Origin: Paenibacillus sp. 598K
GTDB lineage: Bacteria; Bacillota; Bacilli; Paenibacillales; Paenibacillaceae
DNA: 52,010 nt
Assembly: GCF_003851045.1 (NCBI RefSeq)
Contig: NZ_BFBX01000100.1
Location: forward strand, 1-52,010
Reading direction: 5' to 3'
The notes beneath the pieces were generated by a model that saw only the letters and a list, made by a program, of their open reading frames with translations, was not told the DNA's origin and did not search any database. Below, piece by piece: positions 41,061 through 49,912 of the stretch. Each line of letters begins with the position of its first letter. The stretch's first letter is position 1. Both the position numbers and the translations under genes were made by a program.

Positions 41061-43031
41061 GTGACAGACAGACCCAAAATGATACGTTACTATACGCCGG
41101 AGATGGTAGAGCTTGCGATGCAAGTTTGGATGCGTTCTGCGATCGCTTTAATCGATATCAGAAAGAGCACCATTGAACGAAACCGGCCATTGCAAAATTA
41201 TCGGCTGCCGACCAGCATGTTCATATACACGCATGGCGCACCGGCAAGCATACTGCTGAATGAGGAGTTTTATCAAACGGAGCGGTACGGTTTATGTCAT
41301 GCCGGTAAAGGAAGCCTGATATCCATTGCTCCGATTGAGGAGGATGTGAGGGCGTTTATGATTTTATATAAAGCGGAAGCGCCGACCTTATACAAACCGC
41401 ATCTTCGCAGTCTTGTGAATACGATAAATCCCTTTAACCAGATGTATGGATTTACGCCGAGCAATCCTATTTTCTTTATGAACACGATTCAAGCGATGCT
41501 TGACGCCTGGAGCACAAAGGGAAATATGAATCAATTTTATGCCAAGACTCTGTTGTATCAAATCGTACATTACGTTAATGTCGAGCTAAAAAATGGCAAT
41601 GTCCGCTATATCGAGCCGGATTATGTTTTGTGGGTCAAGGAGTATTTGGATCGGCACTTCACAGAGCCCGTCTCGATTCAAGCGTTATCCGATATGCTTC
41701 CCTTGAACAGGAGTGTTTTGGGACGTTTGTTCCGCAAGCGAGAAAACAGCAGCATGCAAGAGTACTTGATCAAAAAGCGAATTGAGGCAGCGAAAGTCTG
41801 TCTGGAAGAAACGAATGCATCGATACAAGAAATAGCCTTTGGAAGCGGCTTTACGGACGAATATAATATGATCCGGATGTTCAAGAAATATGTCCATGAA
41901 TCGCCCGGCGAATACCGTCGCAAAAGAGCAATGCATTCCATCAATTGCGACATTGATAATAATTATCATTCTCCATACAATGAGAGAGGACTGGAGGATC
42001 TGGTCAAATCGTATAGAGATGGGGAATTCGCTATGTTCGGACAAACAAGAAACAAATCCATGCTGGCAACGGCGGTGTTGATCGTGATGCTGTTGCTGTC
42101 GGCGTGCGCGCCAGGCGGGGCTATAAATAACGGGGAGGCAAAAAGTCAATCGAATACGCAGGTTCAACAGATTCAAGATAATCAGAATTCAGGCCAGGCC
42201 AGCGAAAAGCCGACGCGTATAGTCTCGACAACACTTGGGGATGTAGAAGTGCCGCTTAATCCGGAACGGGTCGTTGTCCAATACTTAATGGGCGACGTCA
42301 TTTCATTAGGGATTGTGCCGATTGGCATTTCGGATGTCTATGAAGGAGCGGCTTTTTCAGAGTCGGTCTCCGAGGCTGAAGCCTTGGGATGGTGGGCAGA
42401 TTGGGAGCCGGAAACCATTATGGCGCTCGATCCGGACTTGATTTTGGTCATATCCGAAGAGGATGCGTATAAATTTTCCAAGATTGCGCCTACAGTATTT
42501 ATTCCTCAAGGGGATATGACGCAGGATGAGCGCATCGCCTTCCTCGGTGAAGTGCTTGGCAAGCAGGAGGAAGCTGCGGAGGTCATCGCAACGTATGACG
42601 CGAATCTTAACAAGGCAAAGGAGGAGCTGGCTCAGGCCGGATTTGATCAGTACACCGTAACGGTATTTGAAAGCACAGAGGAATCGATTATGGAGGTTCA
42701 TGGCGATAAATATGGCGCGGGCGGAGTCGTATATGCATCCTTGGGATTAAATGCCCCGGAGAAGGTGAAAACCAAAATTATTGACAAGGACAGCTACAGC
42801 GAAGCGGTATCCTTTGAAGTGTTGCCGGAATACGCAGGCGACTTTATTATTCGCAATGCGTTTGAAGGTATGGTGGATTTATCCAACCATAAGATTTGGA
42901 CGGCCTTGCCTGCCGTACAAAACAATCGTGTCATTGAAATGGCGTTTGGGTTGAGCTACTACAGTGATATTTATTCTGCAACCGCTCAAGTTGAATTTGT
43001 GAAAGATTCGTTATTGCGTACACTGGAGTAG
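41061..43031 (+). CDS. AraC-type regulator fused in frame to siderophore-binding lipoprotein (copy 2)
   Basis: A paralogue of the protein at 15170 with identical architecture and the same length, 656 residues, from GTG 41061 (GAGGAG upstream). A cupin-like sensor is followed by a double helix-turn-helix (IQALSDMLPLNRSVLGRLF; IAFGSGFTDEYNMIRMFKKY), then IDNNYH at residues 298-303 (a translated Fur box), then Met325 starting a lipoprotein with signal core and lipobox LLSAC at Cys349, and a FeuA-like binding domain (IVSTTLGDVEVPLNPERVVV). Internal promoter and ribosome site are conserved with copy 1 in DNA as well as protein. The binding domains differ substantially, so the two may recognise different siderophores. 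The gene is more AT-rich than the GC-rich genes around it. Only a remnant of a permease follows. Confidence 0.88.
   Translation: MTDRPKMIRYYTPEMVELAMQVWMRSAIALIDIRKSTIERNRPLQNYRLPTSMFIYTHGAPASILLNEEFYQTERYGLCHAGKGSLISIAPIEEDVRAFMILYKAEAPTLYKPHLRSLVNTINPFNQMYGFTPSNPIFFMNTIQAMLDAWSTKGNMNQFYAKTLLYQIVHYVNVELKNGNVRYIEPDYVLWVKEYLDRHFTEPVSIQALSDMLPLNRSVLGRLFRKRENSSMQEYLIKKRIEAAKVCLEETNASIQEIAFGSGFTDEYNMIRMFKKYVHESPGEYRRKRAMHSINCDIDNNYHSPYNERGLEDLVKSYRDGEFAMFGQTRNKSMLATAVLIVMLLLSACAPGGAINNGEAKSQSNTQVQQIQDNQNSGQASEKPTRIVSTTLGDVEVPLNPERVVVQYLMGDVISLGIVPIGISDVYEGAAFSESVSEAEALGWWADWEPETIMALDPDLILVISEEDAYKFSKIAPTVFIPQGDMTQDERIAFLGEVLGKQEEAAEVIATYDANLNKAKEELAQAGFDQYTVTVFESTEESIMEVHGDKYGAGGVVYASLGLNAPEKVKTKIIDKDSYSEAVSFEVLPEYAGDFIIRNAFEGMVDLSNHKIWTALPAVQNNRVIEMAFGLSYYSDIYSATAQVEFVKDSLLRTLE
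41953..41981 (+). promoter_or_regulatory. Internal Fur-box promoter inside the fused frame (copy 2)
   Basis: TTGATA (41953-41958), 17-bp spacer, TACAAT (41976-41981), with a perfect Fur box TGATAATAATTATCA at 41954-41968. Geometry is the same as in copy 1, and the conserved TATAGAGATGGGGAA precedes the ATG at 42033. Confidence 0.85.
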
Positions 43032-43059
43032 GGCGACGACGAAAGGAAACGAAATATGA

Positions 43060-43131
43060 ATGGGATTGTCGGCGGTGTCGATCAGCTATGGCACTGCCGA
43101 CATGCGTTTAGCTACCGCGGGGCTACTCTGG
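43060..43131 (+). pseudogene. 5' remnant of a FecCD siderophore permease
   Basis: Reads LSAVSISYGTADMRLAT, which parallels LMSVSSIIFGAADMKLAT near the N-terminus of the intact permease at 17140, and the DNA is similar too. After about 25 codons the likeness ends and no permease frame follows. It sits right behind the second AraC/lipoprotein gene, where locus 1 has its permease, so locus 2 appears to have lost its transporter genes by deletion. Confidence 0.6.
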
Positions 43132-43198
43132 ACGAGCTGTTCAGCCGCTCGTAGTCGGACGCAAGAAGTCGTCAAAACCAAAAAAAAGGCCGGAATAA

Positions 43199-43230
43199 TG
43201 AAAGCGTTTCACCGCCAGTCTCTGTATAAT
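43199..43230 (+). promoter_or_regulatory. cre-like site and -10 of the rhamnosidase operon
   Basis: TGAAAGCGTTTCA (43199-43211) resembles a cre site but is one base shorter on the right side than the consensus. A perfect -10 TATAAT lies at 43225-43230. The site would cover the -35 region, a position suited to catabolite repression by CcpA or control by a LacI-type repressor. Confidence 0.5.
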
Positions 43231-43267
43231 GAATACAAAGAGGAGACAGAGAAAGGAAGGGTGCGAC

Positions 43268-46159
43268 ATGACCTTATTCGCGGTGTGCGACTTGACTGCG
43301 GAGTATCAAACGCAACTGCTCGGAACGGATACGGCTCGTCCGAGAATAAGCTGGAGGCTGACGTCGGAGCGCCGACACGTGCTGCAGACGGCTTATCAGA
43401 TCCAGGTGTACGCCGGTACGACGGAGGTTCCCGTATGGGATAGCGGCTGCGTCGTCTCGGACGACTCCGTCCTGGTGCCCTACGGGGGGCCGCCGCTCGT
43501 CTCGCGCACGCGCTATGCCTATCGCGTCAAAGCCTGGAACCAGTACAGGGAGGAGACGGAGTGGAGCGAACGGGCATGGTGGGAGACTGCCCTGCTGTCA
43601 GAGCAGGAGTGGTCGGCGAGCTGGATCACGCCTGCAGCTGAGGCGATCGATCCCGATGCCGAGCCGGCCTTCCTGCTCCGTCGATCGTTCGAGGCTGAGC
43701 ATGCTGACATCGAGTCGGCCCGCATCTACGCGACGGCGGCTGGCGTCTACAGTCTGCATCTGAATGGCGTCAAGGTCGGCGATGAAGCGTTCGCTCCCGG
43801 CTGGACGAGCTACACCCACAGGCTGCAATACCAGACCTACGATGTTACCGCGCTCGTCAGGCAAGGCGCCAATGCGCTGGGCGCGATGCTCGCGAACGGC
43901 TGGTACAAGGGACGGCTCGGCTGGGAAAACAAGTCCAGGCATTATGGCGACCGCCGGGCGCTGCTCGTCCAGCTCCACATCCGCTATCGCGATGGCCGGG
44001 AATCGCTCGTCGTGTCCGACGAGACCTGGCGGGCGGCGACGGGGCCGATCCTGCTCTCCGAGTGGTACGATGGGGAGATCTACGACGCCCGCCGCGAATG
44101 GCCGGGCTGGTGCGAGCCGGACTTCGACGATGCCGCCTGGAGCGCTGTGGAGAAGCTGGAGCTGCCTTATAGCCATCTGGTCGCTCAGGAGAATGAGCCG
44201 GTCCGGGTGACGCAGACGCTGCAGCCGATCGCTATCCTGCGGACGCCCGCAGGCGACACGGTGCTGGATATGGGGCAGAACATGGTCGGGCGTCTCCGCC
44301 TGACAGTCGAGGCTGAGGCAGGGACCGAGATTTGCTTGACCCACGCCGAGGTTTTGGACCGCGAGGGCAACTTTTATCGGGACAATATCCGCACCGCCCA
44401 GCAACAGGTGCGCTATATCGCCAAGGGGAAGGGCGTGGAGACGTATGCGCCGCATTTTTCGTTCCAGGGCTTCCGTTATGTCAAGGTCGAAGGGATGCCA
44501 GGACAAGAGGGCGAGCTGCCCCTGGCCGCTTTCATCGGCGAGGTGATGCACTCGGATATGCAGCGCACCGGCGACTTCGAATGCTCAGATGAGCGAGTGA
44601 ATCAGTTGCAACGCAACATCGTCTGGGGTCAGCGGGGCAACTTCCTCGATGTGCCGACGGACTGTCCGCAGCGCGATGAGCGGCTCGGCTGGACAGGCGA
44701 TGCGCAGGTATTCGCCGAGACGGCGCTGTTCAACTACAACGCTGCGCCGTTCTTCGCCAAGTGGCTGCGCGATCTGAAGGCGGATCAGCTCCCGGATGGC
44801 AGCGTGCCCTTCGTCGTGCCCAACATCCTGCAAGGCTACAATGCCGCTGCCTGGGGCGACGCGGCAACGGTGGTGCCGTGGGCGGTGTATACCGCCTTCG
44901 GCGATCGGCGAGTGCTGGAGGAGCAATATGAGAGCATGAAGGGCTGGGTCGACTACATCCGCAGCCAGGGCGAGCGGGAGGAGGTCTGGGATACCGGCTT
45001 CCACTTCGGCGACTGGCTGGCGCTCGACGCCAAGGAGGGCTCGTACATGGGCGCGACGCCGAACCATATGGTCACGGCGGCCTACTATGCCCTCTCCACG
45101 CGCATCGTCCGGGATACGGCGCAGCTGCTCGGGCACGAGGAGGACGTCAGGCTGTACGGCGCGCTGGCCGAGCGGATCGCGGCGGCTTATCGCGCCGAGT
45201 TCGTCACGCCCAATGGCCGTGTCGCGGCTCAGACGCAGACCGCCCATATCCTGGCGCTCGTCTTCGAGCTGGTCGAGCCGGGCGATCGCGAGCGGATCGC
45301 TCGCGATCTGAACGCGATGATCGTGGACAATAACTACCATCTGACGACCGGTTTTGTGGGCACGCCGTTCCTCTGCTTTGCGCTGTCGGACAACGGCTAT
45401 CACGAGACGGCGGTCAAGCTGCTGCTGCAGGACACGTATCCGTCCTGGCTGTACTCGGTATCCAAGGGTGCGACGACGATCTGGGAGCATTGGGACGGCA
45501 TCAAGCCGGACGGCTCGTTCTGGAGCGCCGACATGAACTCATTTAACCACTACGCCTACGGCGCGATCGGCAACTGGCTGTATCGCCGAGTCGCCGGGCT
45601 GGCGCCGGATGAGGAGCGGCCGGGCTACCGACACCTGTACATCGCCCCCGATTACACCGGCGGCAGACTGAGCCATGCCCGTGTCGCTTTCGAATCCATG
45701 TATGGTACGATTGAGACAGGATGGGCCTTCCGTGGCGATACGCTCGAGCTGCGGGCTACGATCCCGGCCAATACGACGGCATCCTTCCTGCTGCGGGGAG
45801 CGAAGCTAGATCAGGTGCGCTGCGACGAGTCTCCTCTGACGGAGGCGGAGGGGATCCTCGCGGTCCGTCAGGAGGCGGACGGCGTACACTTCGTGGCCGG
45901 CTCCGGCACGTACGCCTTCAGCTATGAGCGACCGCTGCTCTCGTATCGTCTCTATCACGAGGCGACGCAGCTGGGGGAGCTGATCCAGTGGGAGGCGGCG
46001 AGGCAGATCATCGAGCGCCATGCGCCAGGCTGGATCGCCGGGCTGGGCGCCTATGCCGGGATGACGCTGGGCTCCACTGTAGAGCACCCGATGGGCGGCG
46101 GTATCTCCAGAGACCAGTATGACCGGATGTACGCCGAGCTGCGGGCATTGAGAGAGTAA
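43268..46159 (+). CDS. Alpha-L-rhamnosidase, GH78
   Basis: About 963 residues from ATG 43268 (AAAGGAAGG upstream); ATG 43229 is in frame but lies at the -10 element and lacks a ribosome site. The N-terminal beta domains carry ARIYATAAGVYSLHLNG-type sequence (Bac_rhamnosid_N), the middle has VLDMGQNMVGRLRLTV, and the (alpha/alpha)6 barrel holds the GH78 catalytic motif DCPQRDERLGWTGDAQVF and the second acid in TTIWEHWDGI. There is no signal peptide, so it acts in the cytosol on imported rhamnosides, for example from pectin or gellan-like polymers or flavonoid glycosides. The esterase gene follows after 36 bases. Confidence 0.93.
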   Translation: MTLFAVCDLTAEYQTQLLGTDTARPRISWRLTSERRHVLQTAYQIQVYAGTTEVPVWDSGCVVSDDSVLVPYGGPPLVSRTRYAYRVKAWNQYREETEWSERAWWETALLSEQEWSASWITPAAEAIDPDAEPAFLLRRSFEAEHADIESARIYATAAGVYSLHLNGVKVGDEAFAPGWTSYTHRLQYQTYDVTALVRQGANALGAMLANGWYKGRLGWENKSRHYGDRRALLVQLHIRYRDGRESLVVSDETWRAATGPILLSEWYDGEIYDARREWPGWCEPDFDDAAWSAVEKLELPYSHLVAQENEPVRVTQTLQPIAILRTPAGDTVLDMGQNMVGRLRLTVEAEAGTEICLTHAEVLDREGNFYRDNIRTAQQQVRYIAKGKGVETYAPHFSFQGFRYVKVEGMPGQEGELPLAAFIGEVMHSDMQRTGDFECSDERVNQLQRNIVWGQRGNFLDVPTDCPQRDERLGWTGDAQVFAETALFNYNAAPFFAKWLRDLKADQLPDGSVPFVVPNILQGYNAAAWGDAATVVPWAVYTAFGDRRVLEEQYESMKGWVDYIRSQGEREEVWDTGFHFGDWLALDAKEGSYMGATPNHMVTAAYYALSTRIVRDTAQLLGHEEDVRLYGALAERIAAAYRAEFVTPNGRVAAQTQTAHILALVFELVEPGDRERIARDLNAMIVDNNYHLTTGFVGTPFLCFALSDNGYHETAVKLLLQDTYPSWLYSVSKGATTIWEHWDGIKPDGSFWSADMNSFNHYAYGAIGNWLYRRVAGLAPDEERPGYRHLYIAPDYTGGRLSHARVAFESMYGTIETGWAFRGDTLELRATIPANTTASFLLRGAKLDQVRCDESPLTEAEGILAVRQEADGVHFVAGSGTYAFSYERPLLSYRLYHEATQLGELIQWEAARQIIERHAPGWIAGLGAYAGMTLGSTVEHPMGGGISRDQYDRMYAELRALRE

Positions 46160-46195
46160 GGAGACTAAGGTAAGGATCAGAGGAGGAGAAAAGCG

Positions 46196-47467
46196 ATGGG
46201 GAACATCTATTATACGATTACGACCGTCACCGACCTGGGGCCGTTCCATACGAAGCTGGTACTGGCGGTGGGCACAGAGGTAGACGCGGAGGCCGTAAGC
46301 GCAGACGCCTTTAATGTCTATGTGGAACGCAGAGCGGTCAATGGCGAGACGCTCATGCTGCCCAAGAGTTGGGAGGAGCAGCATATCCGGGTCGCCAGCC
46401 GAGGCTACGGGGTCATCAAGGACGCATATCCTTCCACGCAGGGCGGGGAGCGTCTGTCGCGCGGCGAATACGTGACGCTGGAGTTGAAGCTGCAGCCATT
46501 CGGCGTCAACTCGCCGCTCGCCGCGCCGAACGGGCTCAATGAATTCGTCCTCTGCGACTACCGGATAACCCAGACAGCGGTTATCGAGTCGGCGGCTGGA
46601 CCGCTCAGCGGTCTCGTCTTCGACCGATGCGCCGGAGATACGATGAGCCAGGCGGAGAAGTTCCTGCATGGCCGCTCCTCCTACGCCGAGGAGCCGCTCG
46701 GCTACGGCTATTATTCGCCGCAGCACGGGGGAGGCCGTCGTCCGCTCATCATCTGGCTGCACGGCGCCGGCGAGGGCGGTCAGGACCCGACGGTCGCCTA
46801 CGCAGGCAACAAGGTCGTCCATCTGGCAAGCGACGACATCCAGGCGCTATTCGGCGGAGCCTTCGTGCTGGCGCCGCAGACGCCGACCTTCTGGATGGAC
46901 GACGGCTCCGGACAGTACGGACGGACGGGCAAGTCGCGATATAGCGCAGCGCTCAAGGCGCTCATCGACGAATTTATCGCTCGCAACGATGCGGCGATCG
47001 ATACGTCCCGCATCTACATCGGGGGCTGCTCCAACGGCGGCTTCATGACGATGCGCATGGTGGTCGATCATCCGGACTTCTTCGCGGCCGCCTATCCGGT
47101 ATGCGAGGCGTTGTTCGATGAGACGATCAGCGATGCGGACATCGAGGCGATCCGGCATGTGCCGATCTGGTTCACTCATGCCCGGGCAGATCACGTCGTC
47201 AAGCCGGAGGAGACATCGATCCCGACGTACGAGCGGCTGCTGCGGGCGGGGGCTAGCGAGGTGCATTTCTCCTTGTTCGACGAGGTGGTCGATCTGCATG
47301 GACTGTTCACGGAGGAGCAGGGCGAGCCTTACGTCTACCATGGGCATTTCTCCTGGATCTATATGCTCAATGACGACTGCCGTCTCGATTACGACGGCAA
47401 GCCGGTCCTCGTGGACGGCAAGGAAGTATCGCTGCTGCAATGGCTGGCGCAGCAGGCGCGCAAATAA
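46196..47467 (+). CDS. Alpha/beta-hydrolase esterase with N-terminal Ig-like domain
   Basis: A 423-residue protein with an N-terminal beta domain (1-150) and a C-terminal alpha/beta-hydrolase of the poly(3-hydroxybutyrate) depolymerase/CE1-like esterase group. Oxyanion loop IIWLHGAGEGG, nucleophile elbow IGGCSNGGF (Ser in GCSNG), Asp in THARADHVVKPEE and a His in the YHGHFSW region form a plausible triad. No signal peptide is present. It is the second gene behind the GH78 rhamnosidase, which suggests removal of acetyl or feruloyl groups from rhamnose-containing oligosaccharides inside the cell; that substrate is inference. Confidence 0.87.
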   Translation: MGNIYYTITTVTDLGPFHTKLVLAVGTEVDAEAVSADAFNVYVERRAVNGETLMLPKSWEEQHIRVASRGYGVIKDAYPSTQGGERLSRGEYVTLELKLQPFGVNSPLAAPNGLNEFVLCDYRITQTAVIESAAGPLSGLVFDRCAGDTMSQAEKFLHGRSSYAEEPLGYGYYSPQHGGGRRPLIIWLHGAGEGGQDPTVAYAGNKVVHLASDDIQALFGGAFVLAPQTPTFWMDDGSGQYGRTGKSRYSAALKALIDEFIARNDAAIDTSRIYIGGCSNGGFMTMRMVVDHPDFFAAAYPVCEALFDETISDADIEAIRHVPIWFTHARADHVVKPEETSIPTYERLLRAGASEVHFSLFDEVVDLHGLFTEEQGEPYVYHGHFSWIYMLNDDCRLDYDGKPVLVDGKEVSLLQWLAQQARK

Positions 47468-47476
47468 TGGCTTCGG

Positions 47477-47523
47477 GCGTCTTGTCCCTCGCTTGTATGG
47501 CGAGAGGGGCAGGGCGTTTTTTT
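47477..47523 (+). terminator. Terminator of the rhamnosidase/esterase operon
   Basis: GTCCCTCGC/GCGAGAGGGGC stem extended by GCGT ends, followed by seven T, 10 bases after the esterase stop. Confidence 0.9.
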
Positions 47524-47628
47524 GGCGTAATTATGGATTGTCCTGTTATCGGGTCAATGGACCTTAACATCCATTCCATATCTTGTTACACTGACCTAAA
47601 CAAATAGAGACATCAGGAGTGAAGGAAG

Positions 47629-48174
47629 ATGGAGAGGAACATGGCTCGGGTTCGGTATCAATCCAGAGAAGTGACGGACATGGACAAGATCGAGGCATTC
47701 TTGCGGCGCGTGCGTATCGGTCATCTGGGCATGGCGGACGGGCCATATCCCTATGTGGTGCCGCTTAACTTCGTCTGGATGGAGGGCAAGCTGTACTTCC
47801 ACGGGGCGAGCGGCGGCAGGCGCAATGAAGTGATGGCGGCCAATCCGGAGGTGTGCTTCACGGTATGCGAGGAGTATGGCACGATCACCGATCCGGTGCC
47901 GGCCAAGACGGATACGGCGTATATGAGCGTCATCCTGTTCGGTCGAGCGCAGCCGGTCGAGGAGTTGGATGAGGCGACGCAGCTGCTGCAGGAGATGATC
48001 CACAAGTATGTCCCGGGGTATTACAACCGTCCGTTGTCCAGGCAGCACGTGGACAAGTATCGCTCCTCGGTATTTGGCGGCCCGGTGCGGGCTTTTCGGA
48101 TCGAGCCGTACCAGATCACGGCCAAGGAGAACGGCGTGGAGGAAGACAAAATGTACCAACCGTCGGCTACGTAA
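47629..48174 (+). CDS. Pyridoxamine 5'-phosphate oxidase-fold (flavin-binding) protein
   Basis: A 181-residue split-barrel protein of the Nim/PNPOx-like group. Characteristic segments are RVRIGHLGMADGPYPYVVPL, GKLYFHGASGGRRNEVMAAN and VCFTVCEEYGTI; these bind FMN or a related cofactor. ATG 47629 has AGGAG 10 bases upstream; ATG 47641 is an alternative. Relatives reduce nitro compounds or are of unknown activity. It is followed after 14 bases by serA, and a PLP-binding MocR regulator is encoded convergently beyond serA, so a link with vitamin B6 or serine metabolism is possible but unproven. Confidence 0.85.
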   Translation: MERNMARVRYQSREVTDMDKIEAFLRRVRIGHLGMADGPYPYVVPLNFVWMEGKLYFHGASGGRRNEVMAANPEVCFTVCEEYGTITDPVPAKTDTAYMSVILFGRAQPVEELDEATQLLQEMIHKYVPGYYNRPLSRQHVDKYRSSVFGGPVRAFRIEPYQITAKENGVEEDKMYQPSAT

Positions 48175-48188
48175 AGGAGGAGGCGAAT

Positions 48189-49787
48189 ATGTACAAAGTA
48201 CTCGTCGCCGATCCGATGAGCGAGCTCGGGCTGCGGCAGCTGCTGCTCGCCGACGACATCGAGGTCGATCAATCGCCTGGCCTCAGCGAGCAGGAGCTCG
48301 TCTCAATCATCGCGTCGTATGATGCACTGCTCGTCCGCTCGCAGACCCGGGTGACACGACGTATCCTCGAGGCGGCTGTGCGATTGAAGGTAATCGGTCG
48401 CGCTGGCGTCGGGGTGGACAATATCGATCTGGAGTCGGCGACACGCCAGGGCATCCTCGTCACGAACGCGCCGGACGGCAATACGGTGACGGCATGCGAG
48501 CATACGTGGGCGATGATGATGGCGCTAGCCCGGCATATCCCGCAGGCCTATGCTACTACGGTGAGCGGCAGATGGGATCGGAAGGCGTTCCTCGGCGTGG
48601 AGCTGCGGCACAAGGTGCTCGGCGTCCTCGGACTGGGGCGGATCGGCCGAGAGGTTGCCGCGCGAGCGACAGCGTTCGGGATGCAGGTGATCGGGTACGA
48701 TCCGTGCTACACGCCGGAGCGGGCCGAGCAGTCGGGGATTACGCTGACGTCGCTGGAGGAGATATGGCGGACCGCAGACTTCCTGACGGTGCACACGCCG
48801 TTGACGAGCGATACGTATCATCTGATCGGGAAGCCGCAGTTCGACCGAATGAAGCGCGGCATCCGTATCATCAACTGTGCGCGTGGCGGCATCATCGACG
48901 AGATAGCGCTCCTCGATGCGCTGGACGAAGGGATCGTCGCAGGAGCGGCATTCGATGTGCTGGAGCAGGAGCCGCCGCCCGCCGAGCATCGATTGCTCGC
49001 GCATCCGCGCGTCATCGTCACGCCGCATCTGGGCGCGTCAACGGTCGAAGCGCAGGAGCATGTCGCGCTCGAGGTATCTGAGCAGGTCATGCGCATCCTG
49101 CGAGATCAGCCCTTCGACCATGCCGTCAATATGCCGATCCTCCCTATGGAAGTGTCGCGGCGGCTGCAGCCGTACTACCGGCTATGCGAGCAGCTCGGAA
49201 GCTCGCTCGCCCAGATGACCGAAGGCACCGTCCGTGAAGTAAGCGTGTCGTGCTCAGGCGAGCTGGTCGGCCTGGATATCGCGCCGCTGTTGCCTTATGC
49301 GCTCAAGGGCGTGCTCTCCGGGACGGAGGAGGCGTCAGAGCGGCGGGTCAATGCCGTCAATGCGCATCAGGTAGCCAAGGAGCTGGCGATCCAGTTGCAT
49401 ATTGGCGAGCCTCAAACCTCCGAGTATGCCTTCAGCACGGTTACGATTCGGTTAAAGACCGATCTGGAGGACCGATGGATAAGCGGCGCGTATGCGCGGG
49501 AAGCGGGCGGCCGCATCGTCCGGATCGGACCTTACCCGGTCGAGATTCCGCCAGAGGGGCAGCTGCTGCTGATCTCTCAGGAGGATAAGCCAGGCATCAT
49601 CGGACGCGTAGGCGTCTTGCTCGGCGAGGCGGGTGTGAACATCGCGACGATGCAGGTTGGTCGTCAGGAGATCGGCGGCTCGGCCGTGATGATCCTGCGG
49701 ATCGACCAGCGCGCGTCGGCTGAGGTTATAGCGTCCTTGCTCGCGATGCCGGACATCAAGCGGGTGCGGCAGGTGGACTTTGCCTGA
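48189..49787 (+). CDS. serA: D-3-phosphoglycerate dehydrogenase
   Basis: A 532-residue full-length SerA, first enzyme of serine synthesis: 3-phosphoglycerate plus NAD to 3-phosphohydroxypyruvate. The catalytic domain has GRAGVGVDNIDL, the NAD motif VLGLGRIGREVA (about 146-157), active-site Arg in INCARGGIIDE, Glu in DVLEQEPP and His in TPHLGAST. The C-terminal half has the intervening substrate-binding domain and an ACT domain (LLLISQEDKPGIIGRVGVLL) for feedback by serine. AAAGGAGGAGG lies before ATG 48189. It is probably cotranscribed with the PNPOx-fold gene. Confidence 0.95.
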   Translation: MYKVLVADPMSELGLRQLLLADDIEVDQSPGLSEQELVSIIASYDALLVRSQTRVTRRILEAAVRLKVIGRAGVGVDNIDLESATRQGILVTNAPDGNTVTACEHTWAMMMALARHIPQAYATTVSGRWDRKAFLGVELRHKVLGVLGLGRIGREVAARATAFGMQVIGYDPCYTPERAEQSGITLTSLEEIWRTADFLTVHTPLTSDTYHLIGKPQFDRMKRGIRIINCARGGIIDEIALLDALDEGIVAGAAFDVLEQEPPPAEHRLLAHPRVIVTPHLGASTVEAQEHVALEVSEQVMRILRDQPFDHAVNMPILPMEVSRRLQPYYRLCEQLGSSLAQMTEGTVREVSVSCSGELVGLDIAPLLPYALKGVLSGTEEASERRVNAVNAHQVAKELAIQLHIGEPQTSEYAFSTVTIRLKTDLEDRWISGAYAREAGGRIVRIGPYPVEIPPEGQLLLISQEDKPGIIGRVGVLLGEAGVNIATMQVGRQEIGGSAVMILRIDQRASAEVIASLLAMPDIKRVRQVDFA

Positions 49788-49793
49788 TCCGTA

Positions 49794-49912
49794 GCCGTAG
49801 AGCCAAGGCTGGACCAAGCGCCGAGTCGATGGACGAGCAGGAGCAGCGAAGCAGATGGCCGAGTCAGAGCGGACAAGGCATAGGGCCATCCCCCCCTGAT
49901 CAGCTCTACGGC
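49794..49912. repeat. Ten-bp inverted repeat between convergent serA and MocR genes
   Basis: GCCGTAGAGC (49794-49803) and GCTCTACGGC (49903-49912) lie on either side of the short convergent intergenic region; the right arm includes the MocR stop codon. There is no T-run. It may form a long-loop hairpin in either transcript. Confidence 0.4.

Noticed and set aside
43598..45490. Long minus-strand frames of about 300 codons opposite the rhamnosidase
   Set aside because: They are antisense shadows of GH78 created by GC-rich third positions, with no domain resemblance or start signals.
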